Shown in pieces: positions 9,873 to 19,169 of a stretch of DNA of 39,661 bases (its first letter is position 1; every line of letters starts with the position of its first letter). The notes beneath the pieces were generated by a model, which worked only from the letters and a program-made list of their open reading frames with translations, was not told where the DNA came from and searched no databases. The translations under genes and the position numbers were made by a program. This DNA comes from a bacterium (GTDB taxonomy: Bacteria; Actinomycetota; Acidimicrobiia; Acidimicrobiales; CATQHL01), in assembly GCA_026713745.1 (NCBI GenBank), contig JAPONU010000285.1, positions 1 through 39,661 on the forward strand. Reading direction: 5' to 3'.

Positions 9873-10616
9873 TCACTCGTCCGCCGGCTCGGTGACCAGA
9901 GGGGTCGACTCCTCGCCGGCGCTCAGCGCGAACGGATCGATCTGCCCCAGCCAGGCGATGCTCGGCGGCGGCGGCAATTCGGCGCCCTCCGGGGCCCGTG
10001 CGATGATCCAGGCCTCACCGTTGTTCAAGAAGCGGATGTCGGCGAGGTTCTCGGTGAAGACGTCCGGCGCCTCGTCCACGGAACTGGCGAACTCCCAGCG
10101 GTGCACCTGGATGATCGCCGGCTCTCCGTCGCAGGTGACGTCCTCGGCGAGCACACGGCCGTCGTCGAGGGTGATGGCGTCATCGGTGATCTCCGCCCGC
10201 ATGGCGACGATGAAGTCCTCCAGCGTGGCGTTCTCACCCGAGGCGGCCTCGTAGTAGGGGTGGACATGGATGATGGCGTCGTCGTGGGAGTGGATGCCCT
10301 GCGCGTCGTCGGTGCTGGTGAAGTGCGGCAGGAAGTTGCCTTCGTCGCCCTCGGCGCAGTCCCACACCGCATACGGCGAATGCCAGTGGTCCTCGTTCTG
10401 CACGGGCCGCGCCTGCACGTCGCGGGTGGTGTAGGCGAACGCCACGAGCGCGGTGCCCGCCGCGATGATGAGCACCACCAGAGCGCCAAAACTCGGTCGA
10501 AGAATGCGGCTCAGCCTGCTTCCATCGCCCCCGATGCGCGCCGCCCGTTCAATGTTGCGGACAGCGTCGGCGAGGGAGGAGCGGCTCCGGGAGTCTCGCG
10601 CCATAGCGAGAGGCAC
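9873..10616 (-). CDS. Hypothetical membrane-anchored protein with His-rich extracytoplasmic segment
   Basis: ORF with a single TM helix (FGALVVLIIAAGTALVAFAY) and a His/acid-rich region (DHWHSPYAVWDC...HSHDDAIIHVHPYYE). Confidence 0.6.
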   Translation of the reverse strand: MPLAMARDSRSRSSLADAVRNIERAARIGGDGSRLSRILRPSFGALVVLIIAAGTALVAFAYTTRDVQARPVQNEDHWHSPYAVWDCAEGDEGNFLPHFTSTDDAQGIHSHDDAIIHVHPYYEAASGENATLEDFIVAMRAEITDDAITLDDGRVLAEDVTCDGEPAIIQVHRWEFASSVDEAPDVFTENLADIRFLNNGEAWIIARAPEGAELPPPPSIAWLGQIDPFALSAGEESTPLVTEPADE

Positions 10617-10715
10617 ACTACCGCCGTATCCCGGCGATACCGCCCGTCGCCCATCGCTGCTGCGGCTCCGCGAACCCGTTCCCCCGATACCGGCGCCACG
10701 GCTAGCCTGCGGCGC

Positions 10716-11546
10716 GTGGACGAGCCGGTCGTCTGGCTGAACGGTGAGATCGTCCCGGAGTCGGCGGCCTGCGTCTCAGTGCGGGATCACGGTCTGCTGG
10801 TTGGCGACGGGGTCTTCGAGAGCGTCCGGATCACCGCCGGGCAGGCGTTCGCCGTCGGGCGGCATCTGGCGCGCCTGGCGCGCTCGGCGGGTGCGCTGGG
10901 CTTGGAGTTGCCGCCGGCCGGCGATTTGCGCGAGGCGGTCGGCGCCGTGCTGGCCGCCACGGGGGTGGTCGAGGGTCGGCTGCGGATCACGGCCACCAGC
11001 GGTCCCGGGGGGTTCTCCTCGGCTCGACCACCCGCAGGGGCGACCGTGGTCGTGGCCGCCGAGGAAGCACCTCCGTGGTCGCCGCACGTGGCGGTCATCA
11101 CCGTGCCGTGGCCCCGCAATGAGCGGGGTGCCACCGCCGGCATCAAGACCATCTCCTACGCCGAGAACGTCCTGGCCCTGCAGCGGGCGCACGCCGCGGG
11201 CGCCGGCGAGGCGATCTTCGCCAATACCCGCGGGGAACTGTGCGAGGGCACCGGCACCAACGTGTTCCTCGTGCTGGACGACCAGTTGCTGACGCCCCCG
11301 CTGTCGGTGGGTTGCCTGGCCGGGGTGACCCGCGACCTGGCACTGGAGATCACCGAGGCCACCACCGAGACCGTGCCGCTGGGGGCCCTTGCCGAGGCGT
11401 CGGAGGCTTTCCTGACCTCCACGACACGCAACGTGCACCCCATCTCGACGGTGGACGGTGTGCCGCTCCCCTCCTGCCCCGGACCCGCCACCGCCGGCGC
11501 CCAGCGGGCCTTCGCTGCGCTGATGGACGAGACGCTGGACCCCTAG
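10716..11546 (+). CDS. Class IV PLP aminotransferase (aminodeoxychorismate lyase / branched-chain aminotransferase family)
   Basis: GTG start at 10716 (MDEPVVWLNGEIVPESAACVSVRDHGLLVGDGVFESVRI). Class IV motifs IKTISYAENVLALQRAHAAGAGEAIFANTRGELCEGTGTNVFLV. Confidence 0.85.
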   Translation: MDEPVVWLNGEIVPESAACVSVRDHGLLVGDGVFESVRITAGQAFAVGRHLARLARSAGALGLELPPAGDLREAVGAVLAATGVVEGRLRITATSGPGGFSSARPPAGATVVVAAEEAPPWSPHVAVITVPWPRNERGATAGIKTISYAENVLALQRAHAAGAGEAIFANTRGELCEGTGTNVFLVLDDQLLTPPLSVGCLAGVTRDLALEITEATTETVPLGALAEASEAFLTSTTRNVHPISTVDGVPLPSCPGPATAGAQRAFAALMDETLDP

Positions 11547-11588
11547 CCGCCGGGGGTGTCCCGCCGCGCCAGAGCAGGCCGGGATCAG

Positions 11589-12965
11589 CTAGAAGCAGGC
11601 CTCGCGCACGATCGGATACGGGTTGATGTGGTTGCCGCGACCACCTAGGTGATACTCGAAGTGCAGATGAGGCAGCCCCGCGGCGTTGCCCGAGTCGCCC
11701 ACGTAACCGATCACAGTGCCCGCCGGCACCCAGCCGGCCCCGACGTTCTCGTACGCCGACAGGTGCGTGTTGTAGAAGTAGTTCCCGGAGTCGGCGAAGA
11801 TGTACGCCGAGTTGCCCCCGATGCGGTTGGCCCGATGCTCCACGCGCCCGCTCTCGGTGGCCAGGACCGGGGTCCCGGCGGGAGCGATGAGATCGTTGCC
11901 CTTGTGCCAACCGCCGTAGTGGCGGGGATCGCCGAAGTCGTCGAAGTGGCTGAACGGGCCGGCCAGCGGGCACACCCAGCCGTCGGCCGCCTGCAGTACG
12001 GCGAGGCCGCCGGAGTCCCCTGCCGCCGATTCGGCACCCGGGTTGCCCGGCCTGACGGGTGGTAGTGCACCGTCGCCCTCCGTCGGCGCGCCCTGCGGGT
12101 TCTCGGCACCCCCCGATGCAGCAGCCTGGGCGACCTGCTCCCCAGCGACGCGGGCGGCCTCCTGAGCGGCGCGGGCAGCTTCGTCGGCCGCCACCGCAGC
12201 GGCGCGCGCGGCCTCCAGGCGGCGCGCCTCCTCGGCCTGCCGGCGACGCAACTCCTCCTCGACCCGCCTCCGCTCCTCCTCCTCGAGTGCGTCCAGCAGC
12301 CTGTCCTGCTCGTACAGGCGCGGCGCAATCTCCAGGTACACGTCGCCGATGACGCTCAGCTCCGCCTGCACCTCCGCTGCTGCCGCAGCGGCCTGGGAAA
12401 TCAACTCCTGCTGATGCCGGGCTCGCTCGGCGAGCAGCGCCTGCGCCTGATCCAGGTCGTCGCGGGCCCTGCGGTAATCGTCGATGATGTCGAGCGAACC
12501 CTCGCTCACGAACCGGGCCAGGGCATCCAGCGCGGCTTGGCGATTGATGTCGTCGCCGGCCAGGATCGACGGCGGTGTCGTCGAATCGATGTAGCGCTGC
12601 ACGGCGATTTCGATCATCTGCCGGCGCAATGCAACCACGTCGGCATCGATCCCGGCGATGCGCTCGGACAACTCGACGATCTCGACGTTCAATTCGTACA
12701 GGGCCAGATCGGCCTCCCAGTAGCGGGCGGCAGCGGCGTCGGCGCGCTCCTGGGTGGCGATCAGCTCATCCAGGTAGCCGTCGATCTCGTCCTGCAGCGC
12801 CGACACGGTGTCGCGGACTCGATCAAGCTCGTTCTGCGCGACCGAGACCGAACTCATCGCAAGCAGGAGAACGATCGGTAGTGCCCAGAGCACTTTCCGG
12901 CGCACAGCACTCGACCGAGCGACGTTCAACCGAGCGACATTCAATCTAGAGAACGTCACTCTCAT
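11589..12965 (-). CDS. M23 family metallopeptidase with N-terminal coiled coil (EnvC/NlpD-like)
   Basis: Signal or TM segment, a long Ala/Glu/Arg heptad-rich coiled coil, then a C-terminal LytM domain with HKGNDLIAPAGTPV and HLHFEYHLGG. The start probably overlaps the end of the upstream CNNM gene. Confidence 0.87.
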   Translation of the reverse strand: MRVTFSRLNVARLNVARSSAVRRKVLWALPIVLLLAMSSVSVAQNELDRVRDTVSALQDEIDGYLDELIATQERADAAAARYWEADLALYELNVEIVELSERIAGIDADVVALRRQMIEIAVQRYIDSTTPPSILAGDDINRQAALDALARFVSEGSLDIIDDYRRARDDLDQAQALLAERARHQQELISQAAAAAAEVQAELSVIGDVYLEIAPRLYEQDRLLDALEEEERRRVEEELRRRQAEEARRLEAARAAAVAADEAARAAQEAARVAGEQVAQAAASGGAENPQGAPTEGDGALPPVRPGNPGAESAAGDSGGLAVLQAADGWVCPLAGPFSHFDDFGDPRHYGGWHKGNDLIAPAGTPVLATESGRVEHRANRIGGNSAYIFADSGNYFYNTHLSAYENVGAGWVPAGTVIGYVGDSGNAAGLPHLHFEYHLGGRGNHINPYPIVREACF

Positions 12966-13959
12966 CCCTGATGTCACCCACGAGCGACTCCAGCACGTCC
13001 TCCAGGGTCACGAGACCCACCGTAACGGTCCCCTCGCGGACCAGGGCGACGTGCACCCGGTGCCGGCGCATCAACCGCAGGAGATCCTCCAGCGTCAGGT
13101 CATGGCGCACCATGAGCGCCCGCCGGACGCAGCCGGCCGGGAGCACCTGGTCCCAACGCTCGGGAGGCACCGTAAGTAGATCCTTGGCGTGCACGAATCC
13201 TGCGGGGCGGTCGGGATCGCCGAGCAGCAGCCGGGAATGCCCGCTGGCCACGACCGTCGCCTCCGCCTCGGCCACGCTGGCACCCCGCGGGATGGCGCAG
13301 ATCCGCTCCCGTGGCACCATGATCGACGCCACTGGGCGCTCGCCCAGTTCCAGCGCGGAGGCCAGCAGCGTGTGCTCGAACTCGCTCAGCAGGCCGCCGG
13401 TGCGCGATTCGGCCAGCAACTCCGACAGCTCGGCGGGGGTCCGTGCACTCGACGTCTGATCCACCGGGGCCACCCCGAACAGGCGCGCCAGCACCGCCAC
13501 AAGCCACTCGAGCGTCCGGATCACCGGCCGGAACGCCCCGACGAAGAGCCGGTGTACCGGCGCCAGCCACATCGCGAGGGCATCGGGATTGCACAGAGCG
13601 GCATTCTTCGGGACCATCTCGCCGATCAGGACGTGGGCGAACACCACGATGGCGATCGCCACGGCCACGCTGACACCATGGCCGAAACCGCCGAGGACAC
13701 CGTCGAGCAGGCGCGCCACGGCAGGTTCGACGACATAGCCGAGACCCAGGGCGGTCATCGTCAACCCGAGTTGCGCACCCGCCAGCTGCATGCCCAGATC
13801 CCCCATCGCCCGCACCGCCACCCTGGCGCGCCGGTTGCCGGACTCGGCCAGCACCTCCAGGCGGCTGCGCGACGCAGCCACGATTGCGAACTCGACGGCG
13901 GTGAAGAAGGCGTTGCCGGCCAGCAGCACGACCGCAATCAGCAGCGCCAGGGTGGTCAC
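12946..13959 (-). CDS. CNNM/hemolysin C-family membrane protein with CBS domains
   Basis: DUF21-type TM region (LAGNAFFTAVEFAIVAASRSRLEVLAESGNRRA) plus CBS-like region (SIMVPRERICAIPRGASVAEAEATVVASGHSRLLL). Confidence 0.85.
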   Translation of the reverse strand: MTTLALLIAVVLLAGNAFFTAVEFAIVAASRSRLEVLAESGNRRARVAVRAMGDLGMQLAGAQLGLTMTALGLGYVVEPAVARLLDGVLGGFGHGVSVAVAIAIVVFAHVLIGEMVPKNAALCNPDALAMWLAPVHRLFVGAFRPVIRTLEWLVAVLARLFGVAPVDQTSSARTPAELSELLAESRTGGLLSEFEHTLLASALELGERPVASIMVPRERICAIPRGASVAEAEATVVASGHSRLLLGDPDRPAGFVHAKDLLTVPPERWDQVLPAGCVRRALMVRHDLTLEDLLRLMRRHRVHVALVREGTVTVGLVTLEDVLESLVGDIRDESDVL

Positions 13960-15341
13960 GGCCGCCGCTCCCCGCGCCCGGCGACCCGGACCATCACGAT
14001 CCGCCGCCGCACCATCTCAGCAACTTCGAAGCTCCAACCATCCCACGTGAACGAGTCGCCCACCACCGGGATACGGCCCAGGTGGTAGAGGGCGAATCCG
14101 GCCAGGGTCTCATACGGGCCGCCAGCCAGGCGCAACCCACAGGCTTCTTCGACGCCGTCGGCACGCAGGTCGCCCCCCAGGAGCCAAACCCCCGGAGGGG
14201 CCGGAGGAGTGAGCTCGGCCACCGGGTCGTGCTCGTCGTCGATCTCCCCGACGATCTCCTCGGTGATGTCCTCGGCGGTGATGATCCCGGTGGCACCGCC
14301 GTGTTCGTCCACGACGACCGCCAGTGACTGGCGCCGGCGGCTCATCTCGCTCAGCAGGCTCCGCAGGTCGGCGCTCTCGGGGACCGCCCAGACGTCGACC
14401 ATCATCTCCCCCACGGTGACCCGGTGGCGATCCGCGGGCGGGACGCGGTGGACCGTCTTGACGTGGACCACACCCCGGACGTCGTCCAGATCGGCCTCCA
14501 CGACGGGGAAGCGCGAGTGGCCGCTCCTCGCCGTCGCATCCACCAGGTCGGCCATCGTGTCGTCGGCACCGACGGTGATCACCTCCACGCGCGGCACCAG
14601 GGCGTCGGCTGCGGTCTTGGCCCCGAAGCGGATCGAGCGCGTCAGCAGGGTCACGTCCTCCGGATCGAGTTCGCCGCTGGTACCCGACGAGCGGATGATG
14701 TGTTCGAGCTCCCGCAGGGTCCGCACCGAACGGAGTTCGTCGGTGGGTTCGAGCCCGGCGAGGCGCACGATCCGATCGGCGGTGCCGTTGAACAGCGTCA
14801 CGAACGGCCACATGAGGTAGCCGTACAGGCGCAACGGCCTGGCACACCGCAGCCCCGTTGCCAGAGGCCGGGAGATCGCCAACATCTTCGGCAGTTGCTC
14901 CCCCGCCACGAGGTGCACGACGGTGGCCAGCGCCAGGGCCACCGCAATGGCTGCCGCGTGAGCCGAGGACTCGCTGAGCACCGAGCCGAACGCACCCAGC
15001 AACAACTCGGCGATCAGCGGCTCGGCAACCCAGCCCAGCAGCAGGGACATCACCGTGATGCCCAGCTGTGCAGCCGAGAGGTGGAACGTGAGCCGTTCGG
15101 TGACCTTCAGCAGGCTCCGGGCGGACCGGCGCCGGGCGCGCCGGTCCGAAGTTGCAGCCTCCTTGAGCGGGCCGCGCTGCACGGACACGGCAGAGAACTC
15201 GGCGGCGACGAAGAAGGCGTTGGCGCCGATCAGCGCGACGACCGCAAGAAGTCCGAGTGCGACTCTGATCGCCGCGAAGTTTATCGCCGGGGTGCCATGA
15301 GCCCGGGGAGCGGGAGGGCCGGCGGTAGCATCCGGTGCCAT
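13956..15341 (-). CDS. CNNM/hemolysin C-family membrane protein with CBS and CorC_HlyC domains
   Basis: ORF 13956..15587(-). The start is placed near MAPDATAGPP. Motifs IGANAFFVAAEFSAVSVQRGPLKEAA, DALVPRVEVITVGADDTMADLVDATARSGHSRFPVVE, EDITEEIVGEIDDEHD. It overlaps the next CNNM gene by 4 bp. Confidence 0.85.
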   Translation of the reverse strand: MAPDATAGPPAPRAHGTPAINFAAIRVALGLLAVVALIGANAFFVAAEFSAVSVQRGPLKEAATSDRRARRRSARSLLKVTERLTFHLSAAQLGITVMSLLLGWVAEPLIAELLLGAFGSVLSESSAHAAAIAVALALATVVHLVAGEQLPKMLAISRPLATGLRCARPLRLYGYLMWPFVTLFNGTADRIVRLAGLEPTDELRSVRTLRELEHIIRSSGTSGELDPEDVTLLTRSIRFGAKTAADALVPRVEVITVGADDTMADLVDATARSGHSRFPVVEADLDDVRGVVHVKTVHRVPPADRHRVTVGEMMVDVWAVPESADLRSLLSEMSRRRQSLAVVVDEHGGATGIITAEDITEEIVGEIDDEHDPVAELTPPAPPGVWLLGGDLRADGVEEACGLRLAGGPYETLAGFALYHLGRIPVVGDSFTWDGWSFEVAEMVRRRIVMVRVAGRGERRP

Positions 15342-15486
15342 CGTCGCCGCCGCCAACATCGACCCCGACACGACGAAGGGCTGGCTGCGGCGCCTGTGGC
15401 CGATCATCACCGCGCACCGTTCGCTGCTGGCGTTCGGTACCGCCGCCGGGATCATCGCCCTCGCCTCCCAGGTCGCCGTCCCGGCT

Positions 15487-17166
15487 GTGGCCCGCGAGGC
15501 CATCGACGCCGCGGGCGACGGCTTCGGGGACCGGCTGCGGCTCCTCTGCATCCTGCTTGGGGTGCTGGCGGTCGTCCGCGGCCTCACCGGCGGGGCCTAC
15601 CGCTACCTGCTCTTCAGGCTGTCGCTGCGGATCGACACCGAGTTGCGGATGATCACCTACCGCCACCTCAGCCGGCTCTCGTTCTCGTTCTATGACCGCA
15701 GCGGCTCGGGCGACATCATCTCCCGCGCCAACACCGACATCCGCTCCATCCAGATCCTGTTCGCCTTCGCCCCCATGATGGGCATGGCGGTGCTGACGTT
15801 CTTCCTGGCCTTCGGCCTCATGCTCTGGATCCACGTGCCGCTCACGTTCGTGGCCCTGGCCACGCTGCCGGTCGGCACGCTGGTCGGGAACCGCTTCCGG
15901 AACAGGTTCCTGCCGCTGTCGTGGATCATCCAGGGGCGCAGCGCCGAGGTGGCGGGCGTGGTGGACGAGAACGTCAACGGCACGCGGGTCGTGAAGTCCT
16001 TCGCCGCCGAGCGGGCCGAGATCGCCAAACTCTCCCGGGCCGCCCGGCGGCTGCAATGGGCGTCGGCGACCAGCGTGGACGTGCGAGCCCGCTACAACCC
16101 CGTGCTGGAAGCACTGCCGCGGGTCGCCATGGGGCTGGTGCTGCTCTACGGCGGCTGGCTGGCGATCGACGGCCAGGTGACGATCGGCACGCTGTTCGCC
16201 TTCGGCGCCTACATCATCATGCTGCAGTTGCCGTTCAGGATGTTCGGCTTCATCGTGATGCAGAGTCAGCGGGCGGCGGCCTCCGCGGAGCGGATCTTCC
16301 AGATACTGGACACACCGCCGGAGATCAACTCACCGGTGGGCGCGCGGGTCCTCGATCGCGCCGAGGGTCGCCTGACCTTCGACGACGTGACTTTCGGCTA
16401 CGGCCGGGGGACGGCCAGGTCGGCCCGGCCGATCCTGGACGGGTTCAGCATGCAGATCCTCCCGGGGGAGACGGTGGCGCTGGTCGGCCCCACCGGCTGC
16501 GGCAAGTCGACGGTGGCGCGCCTCGCCGCCCGCTTCTACGACGCCGGCGGCGGCGCAGTGCGCCTCGCCGGCGGTGACGTGCGCGACCTCGACGTGGAGT
16601 CACTGCGGCGCAACGTGGTGGTGGTCTTCGACGAACCCTTCCTGTTCTCGACGAGCCTGCGGGACAACATCGCGTTCGGCCGGCCCGACGCCCCGCTCGC
16701 CGAGGTGATCGAGGCGGCGAGGATCGCACAGATCCACGAAACCGTGGCGAGCCTGCCGGCGGGCTACAACTCAGTCGTCGGTGAGCGCGGCTACACCCTC
16801 TCCGGCGGCCAGCGCCAGCGGATCGCCCTCGCCCGGGCCCTGCTGATGGACCCCGGCGTGCTGATCCTCGACGACGCCCTGAGCGCCATCGACATGGGCG
16901 TCGAGGAGGCCATCGCCGCGGCGTTGCGGCGCCGGCGGGCCGGGCGGACCACGCTGCTGATCGCCCACCGCCTCTCGACGATCGCCCTGGCGGACCGGGT
17001 GGTGTTCACCGAGGACGGCCGGGTCACCGCCACCGGCACCCACGCCGAACTGATGGCCACACAGGCGCGCTACGTCCAGGTGCTGGCCGACGCCGAGGCC
17101 CGGGAGGCCGAGACCCCGCGCCTCGCGGGCGCCGAGGTGACCGCCCCGGAGGGGTCGGCGCCGTGA
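15487..17166 (+). CDS. ABC exporter half-transporter (TMD-NBD), subunit 1 of a heterodimer; coding probably begins further upstream near 15340
   Basis: ABC exporter TMD, Walker A GPTGCGKST, signature LSGGQRQRIALARALL, Walker B VLILDDALSAID. The open frame extends upstream to 15301 with TMD-like sequence (GWLRRLWPIITAHRSLLAFGTAAGIIALASQVAVPAVAREAID), but the first canonical start is GTG 15487. Confidence 0.88.
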   Translation: MAREAIDAAGDGFGDRLRLLCILLGVLAVVRGLTGGAYRYLLFRLSLRIDTELRMITYRHLSRLSFSFYDRSGSGDIISRANTDIRSIQILFAFAPMMGMAVLTFFLAFGLMLWIHVPLTFVALATLPVGTLVGNRFRNRFLPLSWIIQGRSAEVAGVVDENVNGTRVVKSFAAERAEIAKLSRAARRLQWASATSVDVRARYNPVLEALPRVAMGLVLLYGGWLAIDGQVTIGTLFAFGAYIIMLQLPFRMFGFIVMQSQRAAASAERIFQILDTPPEINSPVGARVLDRAEGRLTFDDVTFGYGRGTARSARPILDGFSMQILPGETVALVGPTGCGKSTVARLAARFYDAGGGAVRLAGGDVRDLDVESLRRNVVVVFDEPFLFSTSLRDNIAFGRPDAPLAEVIEAARIAQIHETVASLPAGYNSVVGERGYTLSGGQRQRIALARALLMDPGVLILDDALSAIDMGVEEAIAAALRRRRAGRTTLLIAHRLSTIALADRVVFTEDGRVTATGTHAELMATQARYVQVLADAEAREAETPRLAGAEVTAPEGSAP

Positions 17167-19169
17167 GCTTCATGGGCGGCTCGTATGTGGCCGGCCCGCA
17201 GGGCCCGTCCTCGTCGCAGGCCAACGCCGCTGCCGGGCTGCCGTTCGCCGGCATCCCCGACGAGATGATCGACCGGGCGGCGGACATCCTGGACGCCGAA
17301 CCCACCCACCCCGAGCCCGACGTGGACTTCGCCCACCGGGCCCCCGATGCGCCGCCGCTGTCGCTGCGGACAATGCTCGGCCCCCATTGGCGGCGCGTAC
17401 TGCTGGTGGTGGTTCTCGTGATCGTCGAGGCCGCCGCCACCCAGGCGGGACCCCTGCTGACCCAGATCGGCATCGACGACGGGGTGGCGGCGCGCCGCTT
17501 CGGCGTGCTCGGCATCGTGGTGGCCGTCTACTTCGCCACCGTGGTGGTACACGTGGTGGCCGGCCGCGCCCGCACCGCCCTCGGGGGGCGCCTCGGCGAG
17601 CGTCTCATGTACGTCCTGCGGGTGCGGGTGTTCACCCACTTCCAGCGGATGTCGCTGAACTTCTACACCTCCGAGAAGGCGGGGGTGCTGATGTCCCGCA
17701 TGACCAGCGACGTCGAGGCCCTCACGATGTTGCTGCAGGAAGGGCTCGTGATGATGGTCGTGCAGGGGTTGACCCTGGCGGTCATCACCGGCGTGCTGTT
17801 CTACCTGCACGTTCCGCTGGCGGCTCTCACCGTGGGCGTCGTGGTGCCGGTCACCTTGCTGCTTTCGCTGTGGTTCCGCCGCTCCTCGGAGCGGGGCTAC
17901 AACCGGGTCCGCGACCGCATCGCCGCCGTGCTGGCCGACCTGGCGGAGAGCCTCGCCGGTATCCGGACCATCACCGCCTACAACCGCCGGCACCGCAACA
18001 TCGCCCAGCACCAGGGCGTCGTGAGCGACCACGAGGAGGCCAACGTCTACACCACGCGGGTCTCCTCGCTGTACGCCGCGGCCGCCGAGGGTGTCGGCAT
18101 CGTCGGTCAGGCGGTTGTTCTGGGGGTGGGCGGCTGGCTGGTGATCGACGGCCGCCTCACCCTCGGCGTCCTCACCGCATTCGCCCTCTACCTGACGGCG
18201 TTCTTCGCCCCCATCGGCCAGCTCGTCATGCTCTACAACGCCTACCAGCAAGGGCAGTCCGCCACCGCCAAGCTCCGGGAGCTGCTCGAGCGGCAACCCG
18301 ACGTGGCCGAGGCGCCCGACGCCGTGCCGCTGGGCCCCATCGAGGGCCGGATCACCTTCGAGGCCGTGTCGTTCTCCTATGACGCCGGCGAGCCGGTGCT
18401 GCGGGACGTGAACCTCGACGTCCCCGCGGGCGGCAGCCTCTCGGTCGTCGGCGCAACCGGCGCAGGCAAGTCCACGATCGCCAAGCTGGCGGTGCGCTTC
18501 TACGACCCCGACGAGGGCACGGTGCGGATCGACGGTACCGACCTGCGCAGCGTGCAGCTGGACTCGCTGCGCCGCCAGTTCGGCGTCGTGCCCCAGGAGC
18601 CGTTCCTGTTCAACGGCACCATCGGGGACAACATCCGATTCGCCCGCCCCGACGCCGGTGACGACGAGGTGGCCGAGGCCTGCCGGGTCGTGGGCCTCGG
18701 GGACTTCGTGGCGTCGCTCCCCGACGGCCTGGACACGCCCTGCCACGAGCGCGGCGCCTCGCTCTCGGCCGGGGAGCGCCAACTGCTGGCCCTCGCCCGG
18801 GCCTTCCTGGCCCGACCGCGCGTGCTGATCCTGGACGAGGCCACTTCCAACCTGGATCTGCGCTCGGAGGCTCAGGTGGAGCGGGCGCTGGACGCCGTGC
18901 TGGAGGGGCGGACCGCCGTGATCGTGGCACACCGTCTGGCCACCGCAATGCGCGCCGACCGGATCGCCGTGGTGGACAATGGACGGATCGCAGAGATCGG
19001 CAGTCACGACGAACTGGTGGCCGCCGGCGGTCTGTACGCCGGCATGTACGCCGCCTGGGAGGCCCACGCCGCAGGCAACGGCGCGCCACCGGCACCTGTC
19101 CCCGTAGGCGACGGCGCGGCCCCGGCAACTTCTCCCGCAGGCGTCGACCCTCAGGGTGTGGACCGATGA
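17163..19169 (+). CDS. ABC exporter half-transporter (TMD-NBD), subunit 2 of a heterodimer
   Basis: Walker A GATGAGKST, Q-loop VVPQEPFLFNGTI, signature variant LSAGERQLLALARAFL, Walker B VLILDEATSNLD. Translationally coupled (4-bp overlap) to subunit 1. Confidence 0.92.
   Translation: MSFMGGSYVAGPQGPSSSQANAAAGLPFAGIPDEMIDRAADILDAEPTHPEPDVDFAHRAPDAPPLSLRTMLGPHWRRVLLVVVLVIVEAAATQAGPLLTQIGIDDGVAARRFGVLGIVVAVYFATVVVHVVAGRARTALGGRLGERLMYVLRVRVFTHFQRMSLNFYTSEKAGVLMSRMTSDVEALTMLLQEGLVMMVVQGLTLAVITGVLFYLHVPLAALTVGVVVPVTLLLSLWFRRSSERGYNRVRDRIAAVLADLAESLAGIRTITAYNRRHRNIAQHQGVVSDHEEANVYTTRVSSLYAAAAEGVGIVGQAVVLGVGGWLVIDGRLTLGVLTAFALYLTAFFAPIGQLVMLYNAYQQGQSATAKLRELLERQPDVAEAPDAVPLGPIEGRITFEAVSFSYDAGEPVLRDVNLDVPAGGSLSVVGATGAGKSTIAKLAVRFYDPDEGTVRIDGTDLRSVQLDSLRRQFGVVPQEPFLFNGTIGDNIRFARPDAGDDEVAEACRVVGLGDFVASLPDGLDTPCHERGASLSAGERQLLALARAFLARPRVLILDEATSNLDLRSEAQVERALDAVLEGRTAVIVAHRLATAMRADRIAVVDNGRIAEIGSHDELVAAGGLYAGMYAAWEAHAAGNGAPPAPVPVGDGAAPATSPAGVDPQGVDR

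Noticed and set aside
14110-16056. 648-aa minus-strand ORF spanning CNNM and ABC exporter genes
   Set aside because: Out-of-frame shadow ORF of low-complexity Arg/Gly/Asp composition. The true genes in the other frames carry clear family motifs.
17070-19067. 665-aa minus-strand ORF opposite ABC exporter subunit 2
   Set aside because: Antisense shadow ORF; the composition mirrors the ABC gene and shows no domain.
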